Origin: Acidobacteriota bacterium
Lineage (GTDB): Bacteria > Acidobacteriota > Blastocatellia > RBC074
NCBI GenBank assembly: GCA_016710075.1
Contig: JADJLO010000029.1
Coordinates: forward strand, 1 to 57,960
DNA: 57,960 nt
Reading direction: 5' to 3'
Shown here: positions 26,998 through 36,610 of the stretch, in pieces
How positions within the stretch are numbered: the stretch's first letter is position 1
How the letters are laid out: the number at the start of each line of letters is the position of its first letter
Program-made: the position numbers and the translations under genes
The notes under the pieces: generated by a model
Told to the model about the DNA's origin: nothing
The model's input: the letters and a program-made list of their open reading frames with translations, nothing else
Databases searched by the model: none

Positions 26998-28134
26998 ATG
27001 CAAATAACAGTTCTTAAGGAGACTGAGCCGGGCGAAGCAAGGGTTGCGCTCGTGCCCGAGTCTGTCAAAAAACTTTGTGCAATGAAGGTTGACGTAGCAG
27101 TGGAGAGCGGAGCGGGGTGCTCTGGCGGGAGCGAGTGATGCTGATTATGAAGCTGCAGGCGCCAGGATTTCCAGTGATCGAACGAGTCTTCTGGAAACCG
27201 CCGACGTTCTGGTTTCGATCAATCGCCCTCCCTCTGAAGACGTCGGCAAACTAAAAAAAGGCGCATCGATTATCGGTTTTCTGCGCCCGCTCGATGAGCC
27301 GGACAAATTGCGGCCAATGCTTGACCGGGGCGTGACGGCATTTGCCGTTGAATTGATTCCACGCACGACCCGCGCACAGGCGATGGACGCTCTTTCGTCA
27401 ATGGCAACTGTCGTCGGTTATAAGGCAGTTATCATGGCGGCAGACAGGGTGCCTCGAATGTTTCCGATGTTGACGACAGCCGCAGGCACCGTGCCTCCCG
27501 CCAGGGTACTTATCCTCGGCGCGGGCGTTGCCGGGTTGCAGGCGGTTGCCACAGCCAGAAGGCTTGGAGCCATCGTCGAGGGTTTTGACGTGCGAGCTGC
27601 CGCCGGCGAGGCCGTCCGCTCTCTCGGCGCCAAATTCCTTGAAATCGACATGGGCGGAACTCAAACGGAAGATGCCGGCGGCTATGCCCGTGAAGTCACC
27701 GAAGAAGTCATGGATAAAAGCCGTGAACTGATCGCCAAGCAGGCCAAACAGACCGATTGCATCATCACTTCGGCTCAGGTTCCTGGTCGCAAGGCTCCAA
27801 TTCTGGTAACGGAAGAGGCGGTCAGGGCCATGAAACCGGGCTCAGTCGTCATCGATCTAGCCGGATCCACCGGAGGCAACTGCGCCGTCAGCAAGCCTGG
27901 CGAGACCATTGATTTCAATGGAGTGCAGATCATCACTCCACTCAATCTTGCGGCAACCGTCCCGGTCCACGCCAGCCAGCTCTACTCGAAAAATCTGATT
28001 GCTTTTATCACCCCGATGATCACTGACGGGATTTCAATCTGGATTTCAACGATGACGTGGTCGGCCCCTCCTGTGCCGTGCACAACGGTGAGGCCATGCA
28101 CCCGCGCATCAAGGAAGCTCTGGCTGCCGGATAG
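26998..28134 (+). CDS. pntAA: NAD(P) transhydrogenase subunit alpha part 1 (two apparent frameshifts)
   Basis: The NAD(H)-binding domain I of the proton-translocating transhydrogenase that drives NADPH formation with the proton motive force. It is about 378 aa after repair. Segments are MQITVLKETEPGEARVALVP, VGYKAVIMAA, RVLILGAGVAGLQAVATARR, FDVRAAAGEAVRSLGAKFLE, TDCIITSAQVPGRKAP and NLAATVPVHASQLYSKN. Frames break at the G-run 27114-27117 (three G restore GAGALAGASDADYE) and near 28030 (beyond it FNLDFNDDVVGPSCAVHNGE ends the protein). It is followed by pntAB and pntB, as in organisms with the split alpha subunit. Confidence 0.93.
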
Positions 28135-28246
28135 TTTATTTAATTGTTTTTGAATTAATTAACTCAGGATATTTCATATCAACAAGGTTTGAGCAATCCC
28201 CCTCGATGAATTTGATAAATGGAAGGATTGCAGGAGGAATAACACC

Positions 28247-28645
28247 GTGAGCGTAGCAGCATTTATCTCTTCGCTGTTTCTATTCGTCCTCTCCGAGACG
28301 GGTGAGGCGGCAAAATCAGCGAGTTTTGAAACGTTAATGCCTTCTTTATACGTTTTCGCCCTGGCGGCATTTCTGGGCTATCAGGTAATTTCCCGGGTCC
28401 CGCCACTGCTTCACACACCCTTGATGTCGGCGACCAATGCCATCTCGGCAATTTCAGTCGTCGGCGCCATCGTTACAGCGGGTGCTCACTATAATATGGT
28501 GGCCAAGGTTCTCGGTCTTACTGCCGTTATCTCTGCAAGCATCAACGTGGTCGGCGGTTTTATGATCACGGACAGAATGCTGAAGATGTTCAGGGAAAAA
28601 ATCGGCGGTGAAGAGCCTAAAAAAGAACTGAAGAAGGGGGCGTGA
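28247..28645 (+). CDS. pntAB: NAD(P) transhydrogenase subunit alpha part 2
   Basis: A small membrane subunit of the transhydrogenase, 132 aa. The typical block is LYVFALAAFLGYQVISRVPP, LHTPLMSATNAISAISVVGA, GLTAVISASINVVGGFMITD and RMLKMFREK. The GTG start at 28247 has aggaggaat upstream. The N-terminus (about 35 residues) carries an extra hydrophobic segment, SVAAFISSLFLFVLSETGEA, which could be an additional membrane helix. The gene is 6 bp from pntB. Confidence 0.95.
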   Translation: MSVAAFISSLFLFVLSETGEAAKSASFETLMPSLYVFALAAFLGYQVISRVPPLLHTPLMSATNAISAISVVGAIVTAGAHYNMVAKVLGLTAVISASINVVGGFMITDRMLKMFREKIGGEEPKKELKKGA

Positions 28646-28651
28646 TAAAAA

Positions 28652-30040
28652 ATGAAATTCAATTATTTTATTGAGCTGGCTTATCTGCTCGCCTCGATTC
28701 TCTTCATCTTCGGTCTGAAAGGACTGAGCAATCCTAAAACCGCCCGCAACGGCATGAATATGGCGGCCGCTGGCATGCTGGTCGCAGTCGTGGGGACTCT
28801 GTTCAATGCTGAAATCGTCAGCTATGAACTGATCATCATCGGCCTCATCGTCGGAAGTCTCATCGGGGCAGCGATGTCCATCTGGATGCCGATGACCGCC
28901 ATGCCACAGCGAACCGCGCTATCGCATGCATTCGGCGCTCTCGCCGCTTCGCTTGTCGGTATCTCCGAGTATTACCGCTACGCAGTGGATCTGCAAGAGC
29001 CGATATCATCGTTCAAGATGACCGCACTTGGATTTGAAGTGCTTTTCGGAAGTCTGACGGTGACCGGAAGCCTTCTGGCCTTCGCCAAACTGCAGGAGAT
29101 GATGCGGGGCACGCCGATCACATATAAGGGGCAGAATGTGCTTAATGTCTCCCTCTTTATTCTGGCCGCCGTCATCTTCATCTACCTGATTTTCGATCCG
29201 ACACAAAGCACGCTCTTTTATGTGATGGTGGGTCTGTCGTTCCTGTTTGGCATCCTGCTGGTTCTGCCGATTGGAGCGGCGGATATGCCTGTTGTCATGG
29301 CATTGATGAATTCATACGCGGGTCTGGCGTCTGCCGCAACCGGGTTTGCGATAGGCAATAATGTGCTGATCATCGCCGGAACGCTCGATGGATTTTCCGG
29401 TTTCATTCTTTCGATCCTGATGTGCAAGGCGATGAACCGGTCAATTACCAACGTTCTTTTCGGCGCGTTCGGCTCTCCGGTTGAAGACACTTCCACAGCC
29501 GTTCAGGGAGTCATGCGTGAAGTTTCGGCCGAGGATGTGGCCATGCAGTTGGCTTACGCCCGCCAGGTCGTATTCGTCCCCGGCTACGGCATGGCTACGG
29601 CGCAGGCCCAGCACGCCGTTCGCGAACTCGGTGAATCGCTTGAACACCGCGGGGTGATCGTCAAATATGCAATTCACCCAGTCGCCGGCCGCATGCCCGG
29701 TCACATGAATGTTCTGCTCGCAGAGGCGAATGTTCCTTATTCCGCACTCTACGAACTGGAACAGATCAATCCGGAAATGGGAGCCACGGATGTCTGCGTG
29801 GTTATCGGCGCGAATGACGTAGTCAATCCTGATGCGCGCGACAATCCGACGAGCCCGATCGCCGGCATGCCGATCATCGAAGTCGATAAATCGCATTCCG
29901 TGATCGTTCTCAAACGCGGAAAAGGCAAAGGATTCTCGGGTATCGAAAATCCGCTCTTCTTCAAGCAGAATACCGGAATGCTTTATGGAGATGCCAAGGC
30001 TTCGCTGACCAAGCTCTCACAGGCTGTTCTGCAGTCTTAA
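28652..30040 (+). CDS. pntB: NAD(P) transhydrogenase subunit beta
   Basis: Membrane domain II plus NADP(H)-binding domain III, 462 aa, intact. The first 270 residues are hydrophobic helices (LAYLLASILFIFGLKGLSNP, GEVL-type loops, LMNSYAGLASAATGFAIGNN). The C-terminal Rossmann-like domain reads VVFVPGYGMATAQAQHAVRE, KYAIHPVAGRMPGHMNVLLA, DVCVVIGANDVVNPDARDNP and VLKRGKGKGFSGIENPLFF. The gene ends 24 bp before a long hairpin. It completes the pntAA-pntAB-pntB operon. Confidence 0.97.
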   Translation: MKFNYFIELAYLLASILFIFGLKGLSNPKTARNGMNMAAAGMLVAVVGTLFNAEIVSYELIIIGLIVGSLIGAAMSIWMPMTAMPQRTALSHAFGALAASLVGISEYYRYAVDLQEPISSFKMTALGFEVLFGSLTVTGSLLAFAKLQEMMRGTPITYKGQNVLNVSLFILAAVIFIYLIFDPTQSTLFYVMVGLSFLFGILLVLPIGAADMPVVMALMNSYAGLASAATGFAIGNNVLIIAGTLDGFSGFILSILMCKAMNRSITNVLFGAFGSPVEDTSTAVQGVMREVSAEDVAMQLAYARQVVFVPGYGMATAQAQHAVRELGESLEHRGVIVKYAIHPVAGRMPGHMNVLLAEANVPYSALYELEQINPEMGATDVCVVIGANDVVNPDARDNPTSPIAGMPIIEVDKSHSVIVLKRGKGKGFSGIENPLFFKQNTGMLYGDAKASLTKLSQAVLQS

Positions 30041-30063
30041 GTCGGGAAGCAGGAATCAGGAAT

Positions 30064-30154
30064 CAGGATTGCGAAAGCTCCGAAATGGACGAAGCGACCG
30101 GATTGAAAATCATTCCGGTTCGCTGCGTCTATTTCGAAGTGTTTCGCAATCCTG
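30064..30154. terminator. Very long hairpin between convergent genes
   Basis: The arms 30064-30102 and 30114-30154 pair over about 40 nt with few mismatches (caggattgcgaaa... / ...tttcgcaatcctg) around an 11-nt loop. The right arm overlaps the last codons of the minus-strand esterase. It probably ends transcription from both sides, though no T-run is present. Confidence 0.6.
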
Positions 30155-31586
30155 TAATGATTTCATCGAAGAATCTGAAGACTTCGGGCAGCGCCTCCTG
30201 AACAATAACGAGGTGTTCGACTCCGTCATACTCCCTCATTCTGACAGACTTCACGCCTGAATCCCTGAGGCCGGATTCCAGTTTTCTGGCATTCGGCAAT
30301 GCGAAATCGTCCGAGCCCACGCCGATGTAAAAGGGAACATCCTGAATTTTCGATTCCTTTTTGACGTTGCCGCCTCCGCCGAGAGCGGCAACTGCCGCGA
30401 AAATTTCAGGAGTCTGCTGGACAGTGGCAACTGCCTGTGATGCACCCATGGAGTGGCCTACGATGAAGACTTTCTTTCTGTCAACGGGGTAGAGCCGGTT
30501 GACGGCATCGATAATTTCAGCCGCCCTGCCGGGCGTAAATCCCGACGATCCGCGCGGGGCTACAAGCAGCCAGCCGCGACTTTCACTCAGCATCGAGATC
30601 ACACCGCGCCCGTAACCGTCAAAGAAGAGGTTCTCGCTGCCGCCTGCGCCGTGCATGGCAATCACCAGGGGCAGAGGGGTTCCCTTGCCGGCAGTCTGAG
30701 GAATCATCATCCTGACCGGTACCGACCCGCTGCCAATCTTCAAGCTGAGCCAGAACTGCCCGATTCGTCTGTTATCGAAAAATTCACGGTTCTCATTGAC
30801 GGCCTTAATCAGCGCTTCTGCATCGTTCAAAATGCGGTTGGCGTTGTAGTTCGTTTCGAGCGACTGCTTTTGGGAGAGCGCGGTCAGAGTTCCAAGCAGG
30901 TTTTTTGCGGTTTCGATATCCGTGCTGCTCTCTTTCGTGTTCATGCTTTCGAGCGCGGTCTTGATCTTCTCGATTCGACTTGTCAGATTCGATGAGATTG
31001 AAATCACCTGTTCGCTCGATGAAAGGACGATTTTGCCGGAGACGACTTCGGCTCGAAGGGCATAGTCTCCATCTTTGAGTTTTCCCGTTTTGATGACGCC
31101 GGTTGTGGGAATGGTCGAGATCTCAAAGCTCTGCGGTTTTACAGTGGTTTTTCCATTGAGAATGAGCGAAAGCCTGATCGATGCCTTGCCGGGTTTTCCG
31201 TCGCTCACCTGATACATCTGCATTACAGAAAAGGGAAGTTCCAAAAGAGATGAGTCGATAAATCTGGAGTCCGGCCTGACATAAATCGATTCCGCCCACT
31301 GCGCTTCACCTGACGCCGGAGTTGAAGATTTGAGCGCGAATCTTGCCTGATCGAGTTCGCGACCCGCCTCGCTCAGCTTGAGCGAGAAGAATAACGTCAC
31401 CGATTGCTTGAGATGCTCCACCGCGCGCTTTCTCGCGGCCATATCCGGCTGGGAATCCCACGCGCTCTCGCACGCCCGAAGATGCTGTCCCAGCTCAAAC
31501 CTGTCAGCCTGCGCCGATGCCATCGACGGCGCCATCAGCAAAACCAGGCAAATCGCTGCCATTCTCGAATAGATGGATCTCATCAT
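30129..31586 (-). CDS. Secreted alpha/beta-hydrolase, esterase/PHB-depolymerase-like
   Basis: An exported protein of 485 aa. A signal peptide (MAAICLVLLMAPSMASA) is followed by a helical and beta-rich N-terminal half without recognised homology. The C-terminal hydrolase starts at about residue 280: LPLVIAMHGAGGSENLFFDG (oxyanion), KKVFIVGHSMGASQAVAT (nucleophile Ser in GHSMG), YIGVGSDDFAL (acid) and DGVEHLVIVQE (His). This resembles LpqC/esterase-D-type enzymes in Acidobacteriota; the substrate is unknown. It is 18 bp upstream of the TIGR03437 gene's stop on the same strand and probably shares its transcript. Confidence 0.8.
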   Translation of the reverse strand: MMRSIYSRMAAICLVLLMAPSMASAQADRFELGQHLRACESAWDSQPDMAARKRAVEHLKQSVTLFFSLKLSEAGRELDQARFALKSSTPASGEAQWAESIYVRPDSRFIDSSLLELPFSVMQMYQVSDGKPGKASIRLSLILNGKTTVKPQSFEISTIPTTGVIKTGKLKDGDYALRAEVVSGKIVLSSSEQVISISSNLTSRIEKIKTALESMNTKESSTDIETAKNLLGTLTALSQKQSLETNYNANRILNDAEALIKAVNENREFFDNRRIGQFWLSLKIGSGSVPVRMMIPQTAGKGTPLPLVIAMHGAGGSENLFFDGYGRGVISMLSESRGWLLVAPRGSSGFTPGRAAEIIDAVNRLYPVDRKKVFIVGHSMGASQAVATVQQTPEIFAAVAALGGGGNVKKESKIQDVPFYIGVGSDDFALPNARKLESGLRDSGVKSVRMREYDGVEHLVIVQEALPEVFRFFDEIITGLRNTSK

Positions 31587-31604
31587 GATTTTGTAGTTCC
31601 TTGG

Positions 31605-33665
31605 TTATTTGATGTTGGCTGTGACAGTATTCGCGGCCGTGCCGTCGACCACCGTGACAACGTTAACAAGGCCTGGACCGATGAGGCTTCTATCGATCCT
31701 GGCATTGATATGGTCCATGCCGACGTACGAATCCTGCCTGCCGGCGTAAGTTACCTGACAATTGACGCCGCCAATGCTGACTGTCGGCAGGCTGGCTCTG
31801 AAACGCAATCCGGTTCCGAACAGAACCAGAAAGACCTGATCGGTTGATGGGCCGAGATCAATCGGGATCGTCGTGAATCGCTTGAGCGCCGGATCGTAGT
31901 TGATTGCAGGCTCGTAGCTCTGAGCCCCGTTCTGTTTAATTCGCAGCACCACAGCCGCCGCCGCTCCGCTGCCGGATGAATCCGCCGAAAAAATTCCCGG
32001 CGCGACTGAATTGATGACTACATTGACTGTCGATGACACCCCGTTCCCATTCGTCACCGTCATCGATGCAGGGCCGATTTGAATCCCCGGAGAAACCTGG
32101 CAATTAATCTGATTCGGCGAGACAAAGAAAAGCGGGGATACCCGCTCGTTCCCGATGCTGTCCCGCAGTCTCACCGTCGTTCCTCCGAGCGAAGTGGGCA
32201 GAGTGTTTCCGGCGGCCGTCGCCGTCTGCGTCGCAAGGGTATTGCCGAATGCGGTGATGATCGATTCGGCTGCGACCTTGTTAAAGTAGTTTGCCGATGA
32301 GACCACCGCAAGCCCCGGAATTGTCCCGCTTCCCGTGGTAATTTCGAGCCCGCCAGTTGCCACCGTCCTTTGATTGCCACTCGTAACCACGATATTTCGG
32401 GCTCCAGGAATCGCTGTCGGACTGATGTTGATGTCCGCATAAACCGCAGTATAGCCGCTGCCTATGGTTCTAAAATAAGTCTTCAGAATAGTTATGCCGG
32501 ATCCGGTAAAGCTTATCGAAGCACCCTGTGGAATGCCCGGGCCCGATACTCCCACGCTCACATTGCTCGTCCCTTGAGCCAACGGCAGTGATATATTCCT
32601 GAATGCCAGCCCCGTGGAATCGGACACGAAATATGAATCAAATCAGCATTCCCCCGGTTCACGGCTATATCGAGATTGGTCACGCCGCCGGCCGAAAGAA
32701 AAACCTGACTATCCGTACTCGTCTGAAAATCGGTGAAAAGCGTCGCGAAGTAACCCGGCACATCGTATTTTGAACAGTAAGCGCCGGAGACAGGATCCAG
32801 CGGCTCGGCATAGACCGTATAGGATCCGGGGGGCAACCCTTGAATCGTGTACGTTCCGTCATCGAATGAGAGAGCCCCGCTGACTGCAACCCCGTCAGTA
32901 TTCAAAGCGACGATATGCGCTCCGAAGATATTTCGTCCCGTGTTGTCCCTGACGCGCCCGCGAAGCGTGCCGGTTGAGTTCAAGAACCCAGAAACAGGAT
33001 AGGCTGCTGATACGGCAATCCTGTCATCTTCGGCAAGAGACCTGACCAGCTTGCTGCCGATCAATGATCGAGGGAACATCGTGGCTCCGCCAATCGGACT
33101 GTGACCCAGCCCGATGATGTGGCCTATTTCGTGTGTGGCAATATCCTGTACATCGGCTGAATTTGTCGCCCCATTAACAGACCAATTGAACTCCTTACCG
33201 TTGAAGATCAGCGATGCGTCAAGAATCTCGCCGGTTCGCAACCCGCTTTGTGTAATTGCTCAGCCTTGATATGGCCAGGACTCCCGCCAGATTCAGGCCG
33301 TCAATGGTCGAGGTCGAGTCTTCGATCCAGAAAATCTGCAACTGCCCATCATTTGCAGTCGATGTCGAACTGGTGTTCGGCCCCCTGGCAAATGCAACGG
33401 TGCTGGTCGGCACATCCTCCCAGGTCTGAAACGATGCCATTATCGCATTTTCAACATCTGAAAACGGGAGGTTATCGCTGCCGGCTGAATTGATGTTGTA
33501 CGTGATCCTTCCATTGCTGACGATTCGGGTGTCGGGGTTGTTAAGGTTCCATTGGATCGGTGCTCCAATCCCCAGACTGACTGTCGTCCGCACATAGGAC
33601 GCAATGTTTGCCGCGGAGGATATAAGAATCACAAGTATGAGACCCAGCCGAACCGGATATTTCAT
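31605..33665 (-). CDS. Matrixin-like metalloprotease with CarbopepD-type and TIGR03437 domains (two apparent frameshifts)
   Basis: A secreted multidomain protein of about 685 aa. The signal peptide starts at 33665 (MKYPVRLGLILVILISS). A matrixin catalytic domain has the zinc site ATHEIGHIIGLGHS followed by a Met (ATMFP). A carboxypeptidase regulatory-like beta domain follows (GTLRGRVRDNTG... LPPGSYTVYAEPL). The C-terminal third is a TIGR03437 'Solibacter' domain (VAAESIITAFGNTLA, PLFFVSPNQINCQVSPG, NSVAPGIFSAD, LVLFGTGLRFR), which is almost restricted to Acidobacteriota. Frames shift near 33240 and near 32640; each side continues the same domain. It is 8 bp downstream of the gene at 33673-34257 and upstream of the esterase. 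Confidence 0.85.
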
Positions 33666-33672
33666 GTCGAAT

Positions 33673-34257
33673 CTACCTTGTTCGCGACAGTCGCGTGCGC
33701 AACTCATCCATCGGAAGCGATGACGATTTCATCTGAATCGTTCTAAAATTCCCCGAAGTCCCGTTCCTGGCGACGAGTGTCACTCCCGAAAAATCTCTTT
33801 TGACTTCAAGCCCCTCGACTCTCAATTTGCCCTGTTTGAGTCCCGTAACAATGTAGTCATTGTTCTTTCCGCGATTGGTGAAGAGCACGACCCGCTCGCC
33901 CGCGGAAAATTCAGGCCTTCCCGAATAATCCATCCTGATCCCGTCCCTTTCGCCTCCCGCCTGCGTCACTGTGACGATTTCCGAGGGCTTCGATCCACCC
34001 TTGAATGTCTCGTTCACCCTGATCCTGACAATCGTATAGATCTGGTCCCTCTGGGCATTCCAACGCGTCTCGGCGCCAACAACCGTTCCCTCGAAAACAT
34101 CGGACGAAAGTCTGGCGAGATCCTCGATTTCGAGGTATTGCATGATGGTTGCCGAAGCCCCATGCGGGATCAACAGCATTGATAGAAATAGAAAAAGAAG
34201 CAGGGAAGCGGGCAATAATATGCGACGCGCTTTCGAATTGCTTTCAAAATACTTCAT
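33673..34257 (-). CDS. Secreted protein of unknown function, partner of the matrixin gene
   Basis: A 194-aa exported protein. The N-terminus is basic, then a hydrophobic signal (LLPASLLLFLFLSMLLIPHG) ends at ASA. The mature part contains VFEGTVVGAETRWN, TIVRIRVNETFKGG, VTVTQAGGERDGIRMDYSG and GERVVLFTNRGKNNDYIVTG. This beta-rich pattern recurs in acidobacterial proteins placed beside matrixin/TIGR03437 proteases. Its stop is 8 bp before the matrixin start, so translation is probably coupled. A chaperone or propeptide-like role for the protease is possible but is inference. Confidence 0.7.
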   Translation of the reverse strand: MKYFESNSKARRILLPASLLLFLFLSMLLIPHGASATIMQYLEIEDLARLSSDVFEGTVVGAETRWNAQRDQIYTIVRIRVNETFKGGSKPSEIVTVTQAGGERDGIRMDYSGRPEFSAGERVVLFTNRGKNNDYIVTGLKQGKLRVEGLEVKRDFSGVTLVARNGTSGNFRTIQMKSSSLPMDELRTRLSRTR

Positions 34258-34276
34258 ATTGATTTGAGTTGGAGTT

Positions 34277-34306
34277 GAAAAACCGCCGGCTGCCCGGCGG
34301 CTTTCA
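34277..34306 (-). terminator. Intrinsic terminator of the coiled-coil protein gene
   Basis: On the minus strand the stem gccgccgg / ccggcggt with a 4-nt loop is followed by tttttc. It starts about 45 nt after the stop at 34348 and precedes the secreted protein gene on the same strand. Confidence 0.75.
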
Positions 34307-34347
34307 CTGAAAATACTGCAAGTTTTGATCTAAATCGGTAGCTCTTA

Positions 34348-34890
34348 TCAGTCTTCCTGATTCTTAACCAGGTTCGAGTAGAGCAGCCATTTCCCATCCA
34401 CCAGGCCCGCAACCAGAACATAGCTGTGCGGTTTACCGTCGATTCTGGTCCGGTATCTTCTGAGCACATTATCGGGCGGAATGCTCGCCAGCGTAATGAC
34501 GTGCCCAGGCTGCTGATAAATGGCATGCGCCAGCTCCGCAATCTCGTTTTCCTTCGCGGCCTTCCCGAGCATCTTCGGCACGATCGAATCGATCACCGCA
34601 TTCTGCTTGCCCAGAGTAGCTTTATTCGCATCGATGATCGCCTGCTTTTCCGCAAGCTCCATCGAAACCTTTTTATACTGCTGTTCCATATCGGCCGCTT
34701 TTGTTTCCGCGGTTTTGATTCGATGATCGGCTGTGCTGTAGTTTCTGCACATCAATGCCGTCAGAACCAGTGAGGCCGCAAGCAGCAGAGCAATTATGAT
34801 CAGTGTCAGACGAAGTGCGGCCCGCTTCTCGGCTTCTATCTGCATCGTCTGCCGGCGAACCATTTCGTATTCTTGCTGGCTGTACATCAT
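34348..34890 (-). CDS. Single-pass membrane coiled-coil protein
   Basis: An unrecognised protein of about 180 aa. The N-terminal cytosolic part (MMYSQQEYEMVRRQTMQIEA) is followed by one membrane helix (LTLIIIALLLAASLVLTALM). Next come a coiled coil (TAETKAADMEQQYKKVSMEL, AEKQAIIDANKATLGKQ) and a small C-terminal domain (VITLASIPPDNVLRRYRTRI, KPHSYVLVAGLVDGKWLLYS). The orientation suggests a periplasmic C-terminus. The start at 34890 (or the adjacent ATG at 34887) is chosen over the upstream codon at 34959 because the preceding 23 residues look non-coding. It is monocistronic, with its own terminator. The function is unknown. Confidence 0.65.
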   Translation of the reverse strand: MMYSQQEYEMVRRQTMQIEAEKRAALRLTLIIIALLLAASLVLTALMCRNYSTADHRIKTAETKAADMEQQYKKVSMELAEKQAIIDANKATLGKQNAVIDSIVPKMLGKAAKENEIAELAHAIYQQPGHVITLASIPPDNVLRRYRTRIDGKPHSYVLVAGLVDGKWLLYSNLVKNQED

Positions 34891-35054
34891 ATCAATGACG
34901 TATCCTTTGAAAATTTTAAAATTATTGTATGTAGTTCTTACTTCAGTGAGGTTCTCCACTCAACTGCAAGAAAGGCATTCTAACTTTTTATTTATCAAGT
35001 GGCGAGAGGAAAAATGAATTATCGGTTTAAACTTTATTCATCGATCTTCGCCCT

Positions 35055-36347
35055 CTATTTCCCGTCCCCCTCCATGATCCATGCCTCGTTGAAGTGAGCG
35101 TGTTTGATCGATTTTCTGCGAGGCTTTCCTTGTGGGTCATTCTCGACCGCTTTTTTATTGAGGTGGTAGCTGTAAGAAGCATGCAATGAGCCGTCGCGAG
35201 CCTGAATCATCGATGGGTAATGATACGATCCGGCTTCCGGACCGGGCTGATCATATTCCAGCCGCCGTTTCCACTTCCATGTTTTGCCTTCATCATCGGA
35301 GAGGGATACGGCCAGGCTGTTTCGGCCATTCTCCGTATCGTTGTAGATGAGAGCCCATCGGCCGTTTTTCAAATTTATGATCTCGGCACCCGCGCCGGGA
35401 TTGGGCAGATCGGAATCAGTCACCGGAGACCAGGTCGCTCCATTATCCTTCGATTCGCTCTGGTGAAGCCTTTTCGGCGCCGGGCCGTTGTCACGCATCA
35501 GCGTGTAGAGCGTCCCGTCTTTTCTCCTGACGATGCTTGGTTGTATGCTTCCAAGTCCGACCAGCGGAGTGCTCGTTTTCCAATTGATGCCCCAGTCATC
35601 CGTATAGACCATCAATGAAAATGAGAATCCATCGGAATATAGCGGAACTATCAGCCGCCTGCCGTCGAGGACGATCGGATGCGCCCGTGTCATCCATCCA
35701 AGCCTCCGAAAAAATTTGTCTGCCGCATTCTTTCTGGTTCGCACAGCGAAGTCCTGGAATTGTTTCCGTCTCGCTTCCGGCTCATTCTTCAACTGCTCTT
35801 CGAATTGAGTGAGAGCCGTGCTCACCGTCGATTCAAATTCAGCACCCGGAGTAACGTGCAAAACCTCATTCGTCTCCCAGATCGGGGCGCCGTCTCTCAG
35901 GTAATTTCTGGATATCCTGTATTTCATCAGGGCAGTGTGCCATTCATTGGCCAGTATCGTCGGCCACATGAGCCATAATCTTCCCTGTGGATCGATGAAC
36001 ATTGTGCAATTGGTATCCGGATACCCGGGCGTGTCGGCCATGGTGAATCGGGCGCTCCAGACCGCGGCCCCCTTTCTCTTGCGGGCCCCTTCAACCCTGA
36101 CGTCGTCCGCCTGCCTCTCGCCCGAACCGTTGAACCAGCAGACGATAAGGTCCCCGTTGGGTGCCTCGACTATGCTCGATGCATGATTGTGCCAGTGCTC
36201 CAGCGGAAAAATCAGTTCCGACTCGAGGAAGCTTTTGCTGATTGTCTTACCCGTCTCTGCCAAGCTTGCGCGACTCAAATCCGCGCGCAAAAACATCATG
36301 CCAATGGTCAGGCTCAAGGCGGCTATAATGATAGTTCTGATTTTCAT
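35055..36347 (-). CDS. Exo-alpha-sialidase-like (BNR-repeat) secreted protein
   Basis: An exported six-bladed beta-propeller of about 430 aa. The signal peptide begins MKIRTIIIAALSLTIGMMF at 36347. Sialidase-family features include EAPNGDLIVCWFNGSGER, a repeated Asp-box-like pattern (DNGATWSPV, DDEGKTWKWK), an arginine-containing RDNGPAPKRLHQSESKD, and PSMIQARDGSLHASYSYH. This family, often annotated as sialidase or neuraminidase, is frequent in Acidobacteriota and Planctomycetota, and most members probably act on other glycans. The true substrate is unknown. It is divergent from the RND adaptor gene at 36611. Confidence 0.82.
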   Translation of the reverse strand: MKIRTIIIAALSLTIGMMFLRADLSRASLAETGKTISKSFLESELIFPLEHWHNHASSIVEAPNGDLIVCWFNGSGERQADDVRVEGARKRKGAAVWSARFTMADTPGYPDTNCTMFIDPQGRLWLMWPTILANEWHTALMKYRISRNYLRDGAPIWETNEVLHVTPGAEFESTVSTALTQFEEQLKNEPEARRKQFQDFAVRTRKNAADKFFRRLGWMTRAHPIVLDGRRLIVPLYSDGFSFSLMVYTDDWGINWKTSTPLVGLGSIQPSIVRRKDGTLYTLMRDNGPAPKRLHQSESKDNGATWSPVTDSDLPNPGAGAEIINLKNGRWALIYNDTENGRNSLAVSLSDDEGKTWKWKRRLEYDQPGPEAGSYHYPSMIQARDGSLHASYSYHLNKKAVENDPQGKPRRKSIKHAHFNEAWIMEGDGK

Positions 36348-36610
36348 TCGGGGAATCCCTGTTTGCCGGTATTTTTTTTGATTTCCAGGATGTCTGGAGT
36401 CCGGATGATACACTCACCTTTGAACTTGTAAAAGACCATTTGCAGGAAATTGCTGCCCACCCCCTCTCCTGGAAAGGTTTTTTGTAATCAACTCCCAACT
36501 TCAATCGTCTAAGATGTGCATTATCATTAATCAGACTATATAATCCATGGCTTAATTGACCCGGAACAATCATCTTATTGAATATTTACCTATCAAATCA
36601 AAATAGAGAC

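Noticed and set aside
30453..30995. Plus-strand ORF opposite the secreted esterase
   Set aside because: It lies entirely antisense to a gene with a complete catalytic triad and signal peptide, and its translation shows no domain-like pattern.
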